A DNA stretch of 64,000 bases from Polytrichum commune (taxonomy: Eukaryota > Streptophyta > Polytrichopsida > Polytrichales > Polytrichaceae). A program made the position numbers and the translations under genes. Shown here piece after piece: positions 13,196 through 26,228 of the stretch. The DNA lies in NCBI GenBank assembly GCA_950295325.1, contig OX485808.1:15272527-15336526 (forward strand), read 5' to 3'. The notes beneath the pieces are model-generated. The model searched no databases and was not told the origin of the DNA. It saw nothing but the letters and a program-made list of their open reading frames with translations. Position 1 is the stretch's first letter. Each line of letters starts with the position of its first letter.

Positions 13196-13770
13196 TGCGA
13201 ACATCATAATGCAGGATCGAGACATAGAATATGGATTGGAGGAAAACATTTGAGTCTTGGCACAACATGAGGAATCAGAGAGTTCTTACATTGACCTACA
13301 CATTGTAAAAAAACCTCAAAACTTCTCTACATTCATTTATGAAGCGATGTGATTTGATCGTCAATCTTGTGTGAAAACTTAAGATCTTCTCAACCCGTCA
13401 TTTGAAAATTAGTTTTTGATGTTGTCCGTCACATTGAAAGGCACGAAAAAGAGAGTAACTCATCAAATGAGATGAAGGTGGGTCCGTCAAAAAGGAGCAC
13501 TCATAGTTATTTCACAGTAATTGATTCCTTGGACACGGCTTTAATCACCTGCATCTCAACAATATAAGTTATGTGTAAGAACTTGATGTTTCTTTGGAGT
13601 TTGTGGACTCTGTCTGAGGATGTGAATGGCAGTGGAGGCTTGTTATTATGAACGATTAGATGATTTTTTTTGTCCCTGTTATGAGGCCATAATGTGTGTT
13701 GTCATCTCGAATAGAGTTCAGCCAGGGCTAGACAGCCTACCTCAATTAAATGAATTTATCAAGCTACCAC

Positions 13771-14072
13771 TACACTAAATATGAACGCAAACACTAAATG
13801 TCAATAACCCTATGAAAGTAAGTAACATTCAATGTAAACTCCAACACTAAATATCAATTATGGTAATATGTGGAAGTTACATGTATGAATTTAGTGTTAG
13901 TAAGGATATAAAGAAGAAGAAAAAGAATAACAATGATAAGAGGAGAATTCCAACATATCTTCTAGCATATCTTCTAACACTAATTATCCGGAAGTTGGAA
14001 AATTAGTGTTGAGCAGGGTAGGATGGTAACAACATTAAATGTTATCAAACACTAAATATCATATTTAGTGTA
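13771..14072. mobile_element. MITE with ACACTAAATAT-type termini (variant of family A)
   Basis: The left end TACACTAAATATGA and the right end ATATTTAGTGTA are inverted. The right end contains the perfect 23-nt palindrome (14049-14071). Both ends are flanked by CCAC, a possible 4-bp target duplication. The interior differs from the 31.7-kb and 41-kb copies and has several internal ACACTAAAT repeats. Confidence 0.7.
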
Positions 14073-14810
14073 CCACCTGAGGTGAAAATGCAGTCAATTG
14101 TGTTATTATCTTGTACGTACATTTTAGAAGGAATTTTGATCCGAGGCTTGACATCAAAGGTCTTGAATTAGTTTAGTGGGACCCATTTGGGATGAATCAA
14201 TCACAAACTACGGGGTTTTGTTTTTACTAAACTTCCTAGTTGCATGTTATTTCAAAGCTCTGACGTTGGATGAATGAGAGGTAAGGTAGAAAACCCAAAA
14301 ATGATGAATGGCCACTGTTGGTGCACTAGTCTGGGGGTAGTTTCTTGTGTGAACCCAATGTGGTTGATTGTAAAAGTGGTTGGATAGGTGTTTTTTCATA
14401 GCACATGGGATCACTTGTGGGTGCCATTGAGCATTTTGTATGCATTCATATGCAGAGTAGGATGGTTCGGATGCTTAGGTTAGGAAGACTCTAGTGTACA
14501 AATAGGAAGTTTGACTTAGTTGGCTCTTTGGGGAAATGTAACTAATTATTTACAAAGATTAAAATTACGAAACAACTTGCATTCCTCATCATTTCCTCTA
14601 CTCAATCTCTGAAAAATATTTGCACAAATCTCAAGTCACTCTTTTTGGCTGAATTAACTTACTTTCACCGTTTTCCATATACCTACCTTACACTCATATG
14701 CACTAATTTCCACTCTCCAACTATGTGCTCCCAATTGTCAACCGTGCTAGGTTCAATAATCAACACGATTGGGTTCATATTGAAGATTCTCATCCTCCTT
14801 AACTGATCTA

Positions 14811-14975
14811 CTATCACCTTCGCATCTCACCTCTTAAAAAATTGAATGGCTCTCTTTACGATTAACGATTGCTGCCCATACAAGACAATTCCCTTCCCGA
14901 TCCGATCCAATGACCAAACTTGTATGTGGAGTTAAAAGTGCCCACAACAGGACCACATACCTTTGGTAAAGAATC
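14811..14975. repeat. Copy of dispersed repeat family D
   Basis: It shares CCGATCCGATCCAATGAC, GTATGTGGAGTT and the GTGCCCACAACAGGACCACATACC end with the tandem array at 32349-33580 and with 45690-45781. Non-coding. Confidence 0.55.
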
Positions 14976-17900
14976 AAAGTTTCTTTGAAATTCAAAGGGC
15001 ATGTCCGGAGCTACACCAAATTATGTTTTGTGAACTTTTCAACAAACAACTGTAAATTATCATAGATTACTAATCGCAACCTCGTTGGTTGGGAGAAAAG
15101 ACCATCGTGTAACTGCTTAATAATATTGTGAATCGTGATGCTACGAGGCCATTATACTAAAAAAAGGTTCAAGTTCGCTTTGTGGTACTTGGTACTTACA
15201 CCCACAATTAGAAAAGGGCGTGTGAGCAGATTTGAGCAGTGAAAGACATTGTCAAATGCTTCAATCTGCATGTGAGCTCCTTTGTTTTGTCAGTAAGTTG
15301 AAGTACATGTTTGAGTGGGTCATGGGATATATATCTTATGGACAAAACTTCCGCTCAGTCTAAGTTAGGTACTTTGTGTATATCTCAAACTAACTTTAAT
15401 GTCAGAGAGTCACGTACTTATCCCCATAAGCGTGTGTTAACCAGTGTTTTATCCGCACAATCAGTCGAGATCCTAGTGTTTCCAAGTCTAACCGCTTTAC
15501 TACATGTTGACGTTCTTCGGTTTTTCATTTTGTTGTAGTTTGAGGTATATTCCCAAAAACATTCCTCTAAAATGATCGGGGATATTTTTCTTGAAGTCTT
15601 GATGCACTACAACTGGTTATTTCTAAGCTCAACTAGTTCAAATAAATAAATAAATAAATAACCAACGTTGGGCAATCCGACATGAATTTGAGCCTGTTTG
15701 TTTTACCTTGCTCAAGAATCCTCTTGATGCAAGGTGGGGTTTACTACCTACCTTGCACAAGGTGGGCTCTTGGCTTCCTACCTATCTACCTAGTTTTTTT
15801 TCCATCAAGTAGACAGAAGACTTCACAGCGGAACCGAACTGCCAACCACTCCATTCGGAAATGGATACCTCTCCACTATCACCCAGTAGTTTAGGGTCAT
15901 CTCAGACCTCAACTCGTTCATCTATAACTAAGCGGTCGGTTCTCCCCATTCATTGGTTTTCAACGTACAATTACGATCCAATTCTGCATGCTAACTCCGA
16001 CACGATTCTTGCAGTGAACAGATTATTAAATGAAACCTGGGATTTTCTGTGTGTACTTTACTCAATCTAGAAGGTGTGCCGAAAACCAACACGAACCCTA
16101 TAAGCAACACTATGTAGGTACCACAACCAACACATAACGTAAAGTACGTATACCCAAATCCAACACCGGCTTATCTAAACCCAATACCTATACAATAGAG
16201 ATCTATATATATATATATATATATATGAGTTGGATGTATCCTACGTGAATATATGATATACGTGTTGGTTTTAGGTCGCTTACAAATGAAATGTTAATCC
16301 TTACAACTTCTGTGCAACAAGTTGTGTGTCCCTCCATTGAGTAGCCAGACTGGTTAGTGTGAAAGTCTGTTGGGAAGGGAAATTCCCATTGGTTGTTTGG
16401 TTGGGGGGGGGGGGGGGGTTAGAAAGCTTCCTTGGGTAGGGAGCCAGGGTGGCGTCATCTAACAGGTGGCTTCAAAGGGTGAAAAAGAGAAGGGTGGTTG
16501 GGGAGGTGGCAACCACGGAGGTTGTTGCCAGTTACGAAGGCATCACTATATTCATTAATTGGAGACTTTGGAAAGTTAAAAAAAAACTTTACTCATAGTT
16601 TGGGATGCAATATTGTGAATGTGGGGGAACATTGGTAATGAACTTTCTACATATTCATGCATGAGGAGTATATATATTTCTAGATTTAGTAAGTATCTAT
16701 ATCATAATCAAAATAGGCACTAAACACAATATCGGACTTGAAGTCCTTGATTAGCCTCCGAATCATGAAAAAGTCTCCAATTAATGAATATAATGATAGG
16801 CAGGAACGGCATTACGCAGGTCTGGGAAGACGATGTCGACACTGGGTAGGGTTGGGTGTTGTTAACTAGGGTTATCATGAACTTCTTATTTGACGTTTGT
16901 TGTAGCATGTTTGTAAGCTCATGTTGTTTGTACTCAGCCACCGTGAAGCCTCATGACTACTTATTATGGCTACAATACTACCAATAATCTGAACCATTTG
17001 TCACTTGAACTATAAATTGTTTGCTTCTTTGAGAGAGTGTCTCTGTGCTTTGGGACTTGTACTTTTGGTGTGGTTTGTTGATGTGCAGTGTGTTGTGAAT
17101 TGAGTTTTATGGGTTGTTGTGAAGACACTACTTATTGACAGTTTGGAGGAAGCTCTCTAAACCTTCCATTTTTTGTATATAAAGTTGTCTAAAAGTTGTC
17201 TAAAGACATCTAAAAGATCCTATTCTTGAGTGCATTGGATTGTACGAAAAGAAAAGAAAATATAAATGTGACTATTTTAGTGCTATAAATTATGCTCAAA
17301 TTTGGTTCTATGAGTTTTAGGTGTGCTTCCCTACAATGTGTGTTTTCGACAATCGTAATCTCTCCCTTTATTAGTGTCCCAATGCCTAGACGCTAAGGTT
17401 GAAATCACAGGCCGAGCTGAGTCGGCGAGGCTTGTTGATTCTTCCAAATAAAACCCATGACAACAATAGCTTATATTCTTCTTCACTCTCTAGTTTATTA
17501 GTCAACCCACGACAAATGCATTCCTTCTATATGCATTTCATGCACTTTTTGAGGCCTGTAGAAGTGTGTAATATTGTACGCAAGGTTTCGTTAAAAACAA
17601 GATCCCCGGTGCCACTCAATCATTCCATAGCTTCCAATAAGCTTAACGTGTTATGGTAGGCCATTAGCGGTTGGGACACCACATACACCTACACTCCTTT
17701 CCTTCTCTTTTAGGGTGGGTGCTTACATGATGTGCGTGGGATATTTGGTTTTCAAGTATCGGGGTTTGAAATTGGTAGTCAATGAATGATCAACTCCTAA
17801 ACACGTGGATAGAAGATCATTTGTTCAGTACAAATTAATAAGGCCCACATTGAAGAGAAGGAATGGTGTTGCTCTCATTCTCATTACACCGTTTATCCCA

Positions 17901-18989
17901 CTTAGTGCATGTGGCATCAATTCCCAATACACACATTGTTTTTGCCAAACCTCAAATTGGTGAGGGCTGGATTTTTTGCAGTGTGATACTAATTTCATGA
18001 ATACACGCTCATTTATCATACGTTTCAAGAAAATGAATGTGTGTTGTAAAGTGTTTGTAGAGCGCATAATTTGTTTCGGTGAGCTTGATGAGGCTTCTTC
18101 ATCTTCTTTTTAGCGGTGCCATTTACTATTTGAGGCAACTCCTATCATTTAGAAACTAAAGAGGAGCTTGCATTAAGAGTTTCCGGCATCTTGACGCTTT
18201 GGGTTACTAAAACCCTAGATCTTATATTGGCGTTAATTCCACAGCATAAAGAAATTTAGTATCACCTTCAATAATTTCCCACACGTACTATTAGCCCACC
18301 CTCACTAAATGGGATAACCAATGTAGATAAAAAAAAGTTGGTGTTATCATGAGAGGCTTCGTTCCTATCACACACCATATTTTTGGCTTCATTGTCGATC
18401 TATACAAGGACATGGCATGTGATGCGATTGTTAGCTTTGCTTGTGAAGAGTGGAGTTCATAAAAGTGTATTGAAGTTTTGTTATAGTGTACTCAAGTTTT
18501 ACTTGAGTTCCCAAAAATTTAGTTGGGTGTGAATTTGGGGTAGGTTTAGGTTTTGAGTCAATGGTTGCTTTAAGAATTGTGTAGATTAAAAAACTAAATT
18601 ATCCAATAATGTGTTTCTCATCCACCCACTATGTTCATCTTTTAGTGTCTAGGCCCAAAAGTGATCACATAGTCTGTGCCCCAAATGGGACAAAGCCAAC
18701 ATATTTGTTTTTGCTGACTTAAGTTACTAAAAATGTGGATTGTTACATATGAATGTACCTCTCATCCATCCTATTAAAAACATACCCCTCTATAAATTTG
18801 TGCTGGATACATTTCAAATGTGGCTCATTAAACCAATTTGGGATCCGTGAAGCTATTTTTGGTGTCAAATGATGTAAAATAAGCATTGACCTCCGACACA
18901 TTTCATGGGGTTTCGGTTGAATGCTTGTATGCAATAATGCCCACTTGCCATTTTTTTCTTTCCCACCATTTACCAAAGATGTGAATCCA
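14976..18989. other. Gene-free interval with simple repeats
   Basis: I see an AAAT run near 15642-15660, a TA run at 16204-16226, a 16-base G run at 16403-16418, and a dispersed repeat at about 18190-18330 whose inverse is at 37650-37765. No protein family could be recognised in the short open frames. Confidence 0.55.
18190..18330 (-). repeat. Dispersed repeat, inverse copy at 37650-37765
   Basis: The shared stretch reads AAATTTAGTATCACCTTCA here and TGAAGGTGATACTAAATTT there, and extends through CCCACAC and the GGGATAA segment. Non-coding. Confidence 0.6.
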
Positions 18990-18999
18990 TATGCTTCAC

Positions 19000-19563
19000 A
19001 ATTCTCAAAGAATTTCCTTTCAAGATTTCAGAGAACCTAGGCAATACACCAATCGCAACTGGACACATGTATTAATCACCCCCACCTACCTACGTGGCCT
19101 TCCACCGCCGCCACCTGTCAGGTCCTGTTTACCACGTGGCCCCGCAAATTGTCAATCACACGCGTCACTCGGTTTAGGTTTCCTCCCCCACACACTCCTC
19201 CTCCACCCTGTGCGCCGTCCGATTCCCGATCCAACGGTCCACACCCCCTCCAGCTACAGCTGACTGTTCCGGCAGCTCGGATCCTTCGGAGCCCTTACCC
19301 CTCTCCTCTCTTCGCAGCATTCCTTCGCAACACCTTCATCAAGTTTACCAAAATCATCATTCGAACTTTCTCGATCATCAACTCCCTTTCGATTCCTCCT
19401 TCGTGACGGGCTTACCGTAAGAATTCTTGTCTTTCGGTGCGTCGGTGAAGCTGTTTGAAGCAGTTTGAAAAACTCTTAGGGTTTCAGAATCCAAAATAGC
19501 TTCTGTCTTTTCGGAGCTTCAGGACTGAGGGATCATCGTGCTGTGTACGAGGAGGAAATCGAA
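19000..19563 (+). promoter_or_regulatory. Presumed promoter and 5' leader of the Rab gene
   Basis: C/T-rich, CpG-containing DNA from about 19070 to 19410 directly precedes the Rab coding frame, similar in character to the leader of the BRO1 gene. No TATA box can be assigned with confidence. Confidence 0.4.
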
Positions 19564-20199
19564 ATGGCAGGATCAGGTGGAGATTTCGATCATCTCTTCA
19601 AGGTTCTTTTGGTTGGAGACTCAGGGGTTGGGAAGAGTAGTTTGCTTTTACGTTTCACAGCGGACACATTCGACGACCTCTCTCCGACAATTGGAGTGGA
19701 TTTCAAGGTGAAGATGATGACACTACAAGGGAAAAGGCTGAAGCTGACAATCTGGGACACAGCAGGGCAAGAGAGGTTTCGAACCCTAACGAGCTCATAT
19801 TACAGGGGAGCACAGGGGATCATACTCGTGTACGACGTAACGCGAAGAGCGACGTTCACAGACTTATCCGACGTATGGTTAAAAGAAGTAGACCGGTATT
19901 CCACCAACGAGGATTGCATCAAGATGTTGATTGGGAATAAAGTTGATCTGGAGGAGCATGAGCGTGTGGTGACGAAGAAGGAGGGGATTGCTTTTGCACG
20001 CCAACATGGATGCTTGTTCCTGGAAGCCAGTGCTAAGACCAGTATCAATGTGCAACGTTGCTTCGATGAGCTTGTGCAGAAGATTCTGGATACCCCCAGC
20101 TTGACTGCTGACACTGCCCAGTTGAAGAAGAATGTCCTCAGACCTGGCCAGACTCCTGATCATGCTCCTGTGGATAGCGCTGGCGGCTGCGGTTGTTAA
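19564..20199 (+). CDS. Rab GTPase of the RABC (Rab18) class, intronless
   Basis: The 211-aa product has all Ras-fold motifs: P-loop GDSGVGKSS (18-26, Lys24), switch I Thr42 in [15 protein letters not shown] (64-70), NKVD (125-128) and SAK (156-158). The sequences [16 protein letters not shown] and DVTRR, the NxDCIKM segment and the KILDTPSL end match plant RABC/Rab18, a class placed on ER, lipid droplets, peroxisomes or Golgi. The C-terminus GGCGC supplies a Cys-x-Cys for double geranylgeranylation by Rab escort protein and RabGGTase. ATG at 19564 gives the usual MAGSGG-type start; a frame continues seven codons upstream from a GTG but is unlikely to be used. The single exon is odd beside neighbours with 10 and 13 introns; it may be a retrocopy or a lineage-specific intron loss. 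No inactivating change is seen. Confidence 0.96.
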   Translation: MAGSGGDFDHLFKVLLVGDSGVGKSSLLLRFTADTFDDLSPTIGVDFKVKMMTLQGKRLKLTIWDTAGQERFRTLTSSYYRGAQGIILVYDVTRRATFTDLSDVWLKEVDRYSTNEDCIKMLIGNKVDLEEHERVVTKKEGIAFARQHGCLFLEASAKTSINVQRCFDELVQKILDTPSLTADTAQLKKNVLRPGQTPDHAPVDSAGGCGC

Positions 20200-20289
20200 T
20201 TCGTTAAGTACGCTCAGTAAGAATACTGTATTCTTGTGATGTTATGTTATGATGATGATGTGTACATATTTTCTCGTTACAAAAAACAT

Positions 20290-21560
20290 TTCTATGTGTG
20301 GGTTCGTATTTGTAATCCTACCCATTCAGACCTTTGCATGTGTGCATGGTCTCACCAATTGAGCTGGGAGCCATGGGAGGGTCTGTTGTGGTGGTGTCTC
20401 CACATTTTGTGCCTCCCTTTTTCTCCGGGACTCGAAAACTTGGATCAAAATTAGGGTATTTAGGAAGTGCTTTGATGTGAATTCAGTGAGATGGGACTAG
20501 GGTTTTAGAAACCGTCGTTCTTCAATTAGCATATGACATGATGAACTTCATCACAATTGAACTTTCCTTTTTTAGGAATGTGATATAAGTTGTTATTCAC
20601 GCATGCTTCTTCGGTTCTCGACAGTAGGAAACTATGTAATCATAGCCTGGCTTGCACACAATTTTGTGCAGATCCTTTATATCCACCTGGAAAAAATGTT
20701 AATTCTATCTCTTCCCTCTACATATTCTTTACAAAACATTTCTCTATGCCTTCATATTTGTATTCCCCATTTGTAGAGGCTTTTGCTGTGTGCATGGTCT
20801 CATCAATTGAGCTGGGAGGGAGCCTTATGAGCGTCTGTTGTGGTTTTGTGTCACATTTTGTGCCTTCCTTTTCCTCTGGGGACTTGAAAAGCTGGATTGA
20901 AATTAAGGGGATTTAGGAAGTGCTTCGATCTGAAATTAGTGAGATGGGACTAGGGTTTCGAGAACCATTTTTCTTCATTTAGCATATGCAATGAATCTCA
21001 GCACAATTGAGTTTCCTTTTTAGGAATGTAATATCAGTTGCTATTCATGTATGCTTGTTCAATTCTCAATAGCACGAAATTTTGCAATCACGGCCCTTGC
21101 ACACTGTTTTTGTGCAATTCCTTTATATCATCCTGAAAACTGTTAATTATACTCTTTCTCTCATTGCAGACACGGATTGAATGGGCCAAGTGCTTCTTTA
21201 TTTGTGTGTAGTATGGAAGCAAGGGATTTGAGGTATCAGTTGTTAAGGTGTCTAGGTTTACCCTTGTATTGTTTGAAAGTAATCTTCCTTGAGGGTAAAA
21301 GGGACTTTGAAATTTAGGGCATCCAGGAACTGCCTTGCAATTTACTGGGTTTTGAGAGCTGGTGTTCTTCATTTAGCATATGACATGAACATCACAATGA
21401 AGACCTGCTTTCCTGGAACTTGATAGTAGTTTATATTCATGTATGCTTGTTCAATCCTTGACAGCAAGAAATCATGCAATCAAAACCCTTGCATTTAATT
21501 TCTGGGCGGATTCTTCACATTTACCTTAGAAATGTTAATGTCTACGTCTTTATTATTTGT
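20290..21560 (+). repeat. Three diverged tandem copies of the Rab 3' flank
   Basis: Blocks at about 20290-20725, 20740-21165 and 21215-21560 share, in order: GTGTGCATGGTCTCA with GAGCTGGGAG (first two copies), TTTGTGCC near CTTTTTC, GGGACTxGAAAA, GGAAGTGCTT, TTAGCATATG, AATGTxATATxAGTT, the ATGCTT..TTC block, GCAATCA, CCCTTGCA and TGTTAAT. Offsets are about 450 and 420 bp. The last two end in TTGCAG/ACACGG and TTGTAG/ACATGG, which look like splice acceptors. Non-coding. Confidence 0.8.
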
Positions 21561-22650
21561 AGACATGGATTGAGTTGTCCCATTGATATTAAGTTCTTGC
21601 AGCCATGGAAAGGATCCGCCCCAAGGGTTGATTAGAGTTGAAAGGAGGATAGTGGAAATTTCATTCTCAAATGGAGGGATGAAGCTATTGACATAGGAGG
21701 TTATGTGTTCTACTTTCAATGAGTACCCCTATGAAGCTGAAAAAGAGACGCAGCAAATATGTATATGCTGTGCCCTTGCCGGTCTGACATTATAGTGGCT
21801 CTTTCTAATAAACAAGAGTAGATGGAAAGCATCTCCTGGGAATGCCTTACGACCTGGTGGTTGACGTAACAATAACGATATTTCTTGATATGCCACTGAT
21901 TGCTTTGAAATGGCTTCCACTGATAAGTGGGCTTTCATGGCTATGCTTCCCATGACTATGCTTCCCATGACTATTATCCCACTCTGAACTACCTTTGTAG
22001 TTTGTCATGAAACTGTGGTTGCGTTGCTAGATGATAGATTCTAGGCTTCTCAATTGATAAGCCTCAATCTCCAGCGTTAAGCATTCAGTTCCCCAGTTAG
22101 TCCAGTTCATAGGTTTTAATATTATTGTGAGGTTGATTCAGTGGTTTTAGATTATAAACCCAAGAGGGGAAGCAAGAGGACGGAACTCCTTAAAGTATGG
22201 CATTTCATTTAGCTAAGGTAACTTGCCTGTATAATTTTCGTCTGCTCTGTGATTCCAGCACCTGAAAAAGGTAATGTTTAATGTGTCATCCCTAAGATTC
22301 AGTATACCTATACAGCAAACCAGAGGTAATTGGGCAGGGAAGAGGTGAGAACCAAACTGCTTTAAGTTTATAAACACCCACAAGACTGTTATATGCCTTT
22401 TAGTTGCCATGCTGAGTGACATCACAATATTCAGGGATGCCAAGTCTTTGGGTGTCTGGAAGTGTGTCATTATGCGGTGACTGATTAATGTACAATGATG
22501 ACATATGTAGTTTGTTCACTTTACAGGCTTCTGTATCTTCGTTTTCATGGTTGTGCCACAGGTGGGATACCTTTTCTTTTTGTAGTTGTTTCTGTGTTTG
22601 AAGAGAAACAAAAAGAAAATAAATTCTGAACATAAATTTTTCCACCCATA
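21561..22650. other. Gene-free interval
   Basis: No conserved open frame was seen. It contains a small direct repeat (ATGGCTATGCTTCCCATGAC, near 21938-21971) and ordinary mixed sequence up to the pogo element. Confidence 0.5.
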
Positions 22651-22892
22651 CAGTCTAACCTTGATAATATCACACCATCCGTTTCACCATAAAGTGTGAT
22701 ATAAACAAGGTGTGACATATTTGATAATGTCACATTTTGAAGATTTGTGCATAATGTGATATTATCAAAAAAAAAAAGGTAGAAAATCAAAATGAAACTA
22801 CAATGTAAAAAAAAAAAAAAAAACAAACACAAGACTTCAATGTTTTTGAATGTAAAATATAATTCAAAATTGTGAATAACAACATGAGCACA

Positions 22893-23528
22893 TCACAATG
22901 TGTCATTGAGATCAGGTAAAGACCTCTCACTAGAGACAAAGAAGCTTCTAATGTCACATTGTTTTAGTGATGTTAAATGTCCAACACCAATTCTAATGAG
23001 TTTGTCATGGATGTTTTCCATTCCTAACAACTCATGAGTGTTGAAAATCTGAGAACCTTGGCTAGCCATAAAATTCAAAACATCTTTAGCATATTTTTGT
23101 GCATCGCTTAGCTTCACTACTTTAGACTCATCATCATTGCTATCAACAATCAATGGGTCTTCTTCCATGGAATCAAGTACATGTTCGCCATCTTGCACTA
23201 ATTGCACAAGCTCCTCAGTAGAATATTCCACCTCAAAATCATCTTCACCTTCCATGTTTATGTACTCTAAAGGACTAAGCTTTTCTATAGGCTTGCCTTC
23301 AACATCCAAACCCAAATTCAATGCGGCGATGAGATTGCCCAATTCCAAAGTTGCTTCCTCCATTTTGGACTTCATACGTTCATCAGAATTGTTGATATCT
23401 GCATTCCACGCTGCAGGCAATATGGCAGACTTTCTCCAACAATTTCTAATGGTTTGATCATCTAATTCATGCCATGCCGCCACACACCATAGCATTGCTT
23501 GAAATAGATCAACATTCAGTTTCCCCAA
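22893..23528 (-). pseudogene. C-terminal remnant of a pogo/CENP-B-like transposase
   Basis: The 211-codon frame begins at a TTG, with an in-frame stop three codons upstream, so it has no proper start. Its first 45 residues (LNVDLFQAMLWCVAAWHEL, then DDQTIRNCWRKSAIL) match the helix following the DDE domain in pogo/Tigger transposases (the iNILDAI-x-W-x-TI-NC pattern). The following 160 residues are acidic and poorly conserved, which fits the known C-terminal tail. The DDE catalytic part and the CENP-B-type DNA-binding part are missing from the sequence upstream on that strand. It lies inside the TIR-bounded element and is certainly its former transposase. Confidence 0.75.
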
Positions 23529-23767
23529 ATCTTGTCCTTAATAATTCATACGCTACCGAATTCACAAAGCTATGCAACAATGCCAACGAAGGCTTACAAG
23601 AGCAAAAAACCAACCAATCACTAGCTTCCAATGTAGCAACAACAACAAAAACAACAACACAACGGAGGACACCTGCACTGCATGAAGAAACACAAGCCTA
23701 TGATAGAAAGTGTGCATTTAAATTCCAAATGAACAATGGTTCATTATATACAAGTGAGCTCGACCAT

Positions 23768-23923
23768 GAGCTTGACTAACCTACCTAGGAGACTGTTTCT
23801 ACTTATGAGCTTGACTAACCTACCTAGAAGACTGTTTCTACTTATGAGCTTGACTAACCTACCTAGAAGATTGTTTCTACTTATGAGCTTGACTAACTAA
23901 TCTAGAAGATTGTTCCTAATTGA
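23768..23923. repeat. 39-bp tandem repeat, four copies
   Basis: Units start at 23768, 23807, 23846 and 23885 with GAGCTTGACTAAC and end in TTTCTACTTAT. The first three differ at few positions; the fourth is more diverged. They lie inside the pogo element. Confidence 0.95.
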
Positions 23924-24577
23924 ATGCCCACTTAGGATGAGCGGCTAACACTTATGATCTTACTAGATTCTCCTATGCGACTATTGACTATAGAAACAGT
24001 GAAGACCGTGCCACATATCTTGAGATTTCTACATTGCAAACCAATTGAACTAATTTAGCTTAAGTCGACACTACTCTGTACCAGCTCAGCTAAACCGTAG
24101 AACTTAACATCCTAAATTACTTCACACAAGCTGAAACCCTCAAAGACACATAGGTGAACACATGTGACGGAAGGTGGGGTGCATAGAGGCCAAGAAGTCT
24201 TGGCAGCGCCGTCAAAGACAACACCTTTGAGTGCCGTGTATAGACAGCACCGTTCAGGGTTGGTGCACAGAGGCGGCTCATGACCCTTTGAATAACATTG
24301 CATTTATCACAGGGGTGGCTCATGACCCTTTTGGCTACTACAATATGTCCATCCAACCATCACATACAATCCATACATCCAACCATCACATACAATCCAT
24401 CCATATTTGATATTATCACATTTACACTACGGATTTTGGAAAAAAATAGTGACATTAACAAGGGTGATAGGGATAATAACGAGGGAGTTTTACACTAAGA
24501 AAATCGGTTTCAAACTTTTAGGTGACAATATCAAGGTGTCCCATTAACAAGGGTGACATTATCAAGGTTAGACTGTA

Positions 24578-26228
24578 CAAGATTGGTTTGGGAAGATTAC
24601 ATCCACTCACTTAATCAAGAACTCTGTGTTCCATGTGTGATTTAGAGATCTATCATAACACATGTTATGGCAAAGTTCTGAACAGGTAGCTTATTTCCCC
24701 TAGGAATTTAGCTTTCTGAATACGACACTGTTTAAAACGGTCTTCTTTTCCCCTATACTATACAGCAATCTATCCTCATGCCTTTCAAACATCAAACAAA
24801 TTGCCAAACTTTCAGATACACATTGAAATCACATTGGGAGTTCATGTGACGCATGGTAAATATCCTCGGACTCCTGTCGTGTGCACACTCTAGTACCCTG
24901 AGTTTTAGAGTTAAACGATTTCTTTTTTGAGTGAGATAGCCACATGTCGCATTGGTTGACACATGTGAAATAGTCGAGATGGCATGAAATCTATGCATGC
25001 AAATTGATAAGGCAGTACGTTATTTGTACGGAAGATTTTCCTCCTCAACCTATATATGGAGTTTTATTTTAATTCCTACATTACAACCAACTTATTCCGG
25101 TGCCATCTACGAGTACTTACCTATAAGACCTCTTACCCAAAGTTTGCAAAGTACAGATCTAAAAACCCGTTGCACATTGTTTGAGACCTTCAAGCTCCTG
25201 CTATTTCCAAGACAGGCTTGGCCGCACACATGCATCGGTGTCTCCACATGGAAAGGAATCTGTTCATTATCTGCCACCCGTCGTTCACCTACAAAAAGAT
25301 GAATAGGCAGGTATACCTAGTGATTGATCAAGAAATTGCGGCTCGGGCCTACGTAAACTCATCAAGTGCAGATGAAGAGGAACTGGTAGAATGTAAGTTC
25401 TAATCCAATTCGATCCAATTCGAACCCACTCGAATCATTTGGGGTTTTTGATGTCATTTTTGGATGGTTTACCTAGACACCATAAAAGTTCAGTTGATTT
25501 CAGCAACCTTATGACAGGTTTTTTATATCCAGTTTGTGTAAGCACACTTCACATGTTTGCCAGGTAAACACAAGGTGACATGTAGAGGTCACACTTATTT
25601 ACCTTTCGAATCCAATCTCCAGTGTCCATTGCAGTTGTTTTGCAAATTTCTTTTCATCATTCAATGTGAAATATTGACCTGTCACATCTTTCATACCATA
25701 TGTTTCTTGTCAAATCCTTTGCGTAAATGATTAGACTCCAATTTCACTGTTGATGAAATGACATGGTTACCTCAAATCATGAAATCACAAAAAAGTTGAT
25801 AACAAAAGCATGCGGTTGTTTTCATCCAAGGTTGTGCTTCAAAACTCCTTGATGGCATCATCTGGTATTGTCAATTATGCTTTACCAAGGCTTAGATATC
25901 ACTTAGTCCACTACATGTAACATAAAACATAAACATCGGATGGTGATCATGTTCAAATAATGTTACACAAGTTTAATTATATGGATATCGAAGACCTTTT
26001 TGTAAAAGGCATAGTAGGCATAAAATGACTACACTGAGTATAATATTTTGTGTCAGGTACTATTTGGATTTACACAATGTTGTATCTTTACACTGTTGAT
26101 GTAATTTTCTACCGAGTAAAGTTGTTAATGTTCCATAATGTCCGGACGGTCAATTTGATATTTTTTGGTAAAAAAAATGAGGTGTACAATTAACAATTAT
26201 AGCATTGCGTAATTTAAAGTAGTAAGTG
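24578..26228. other. Gene-free interval
   Basis: Only short frames without recognised motifs and AT-rich sequence are visible between the pogo element and the palindrome at 26229. Confidence 0.5.

Larger units (their letters stand above)
22651..24575 (-). mobile_element. pogo/Tigger-like DNA transposon, complete ends, decayed interior
   Basis: The ends are inverted: left CAGTCTAACCTTGATAATAT (22651 on) and right, on the other strand, CAGTCTAACCTTGATAATGT. Each end is flanked by TA (22649-22650 and 24576-24577), the classic Tc1/mariner-pogo target duplication. CAGT-x-AACCT is the known pogo/Tigger terminal start. Subterminal GTGACATTATCAA-type repeats occur on both sides. The interior holds a minus-strand transposase C-terminal remnant, a 39-bp tandem repeat and about 0.7 kb of unrelated sequence. 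At 1925 bp with no DDE core found, it is not autonomous. Confidence 0.9.
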
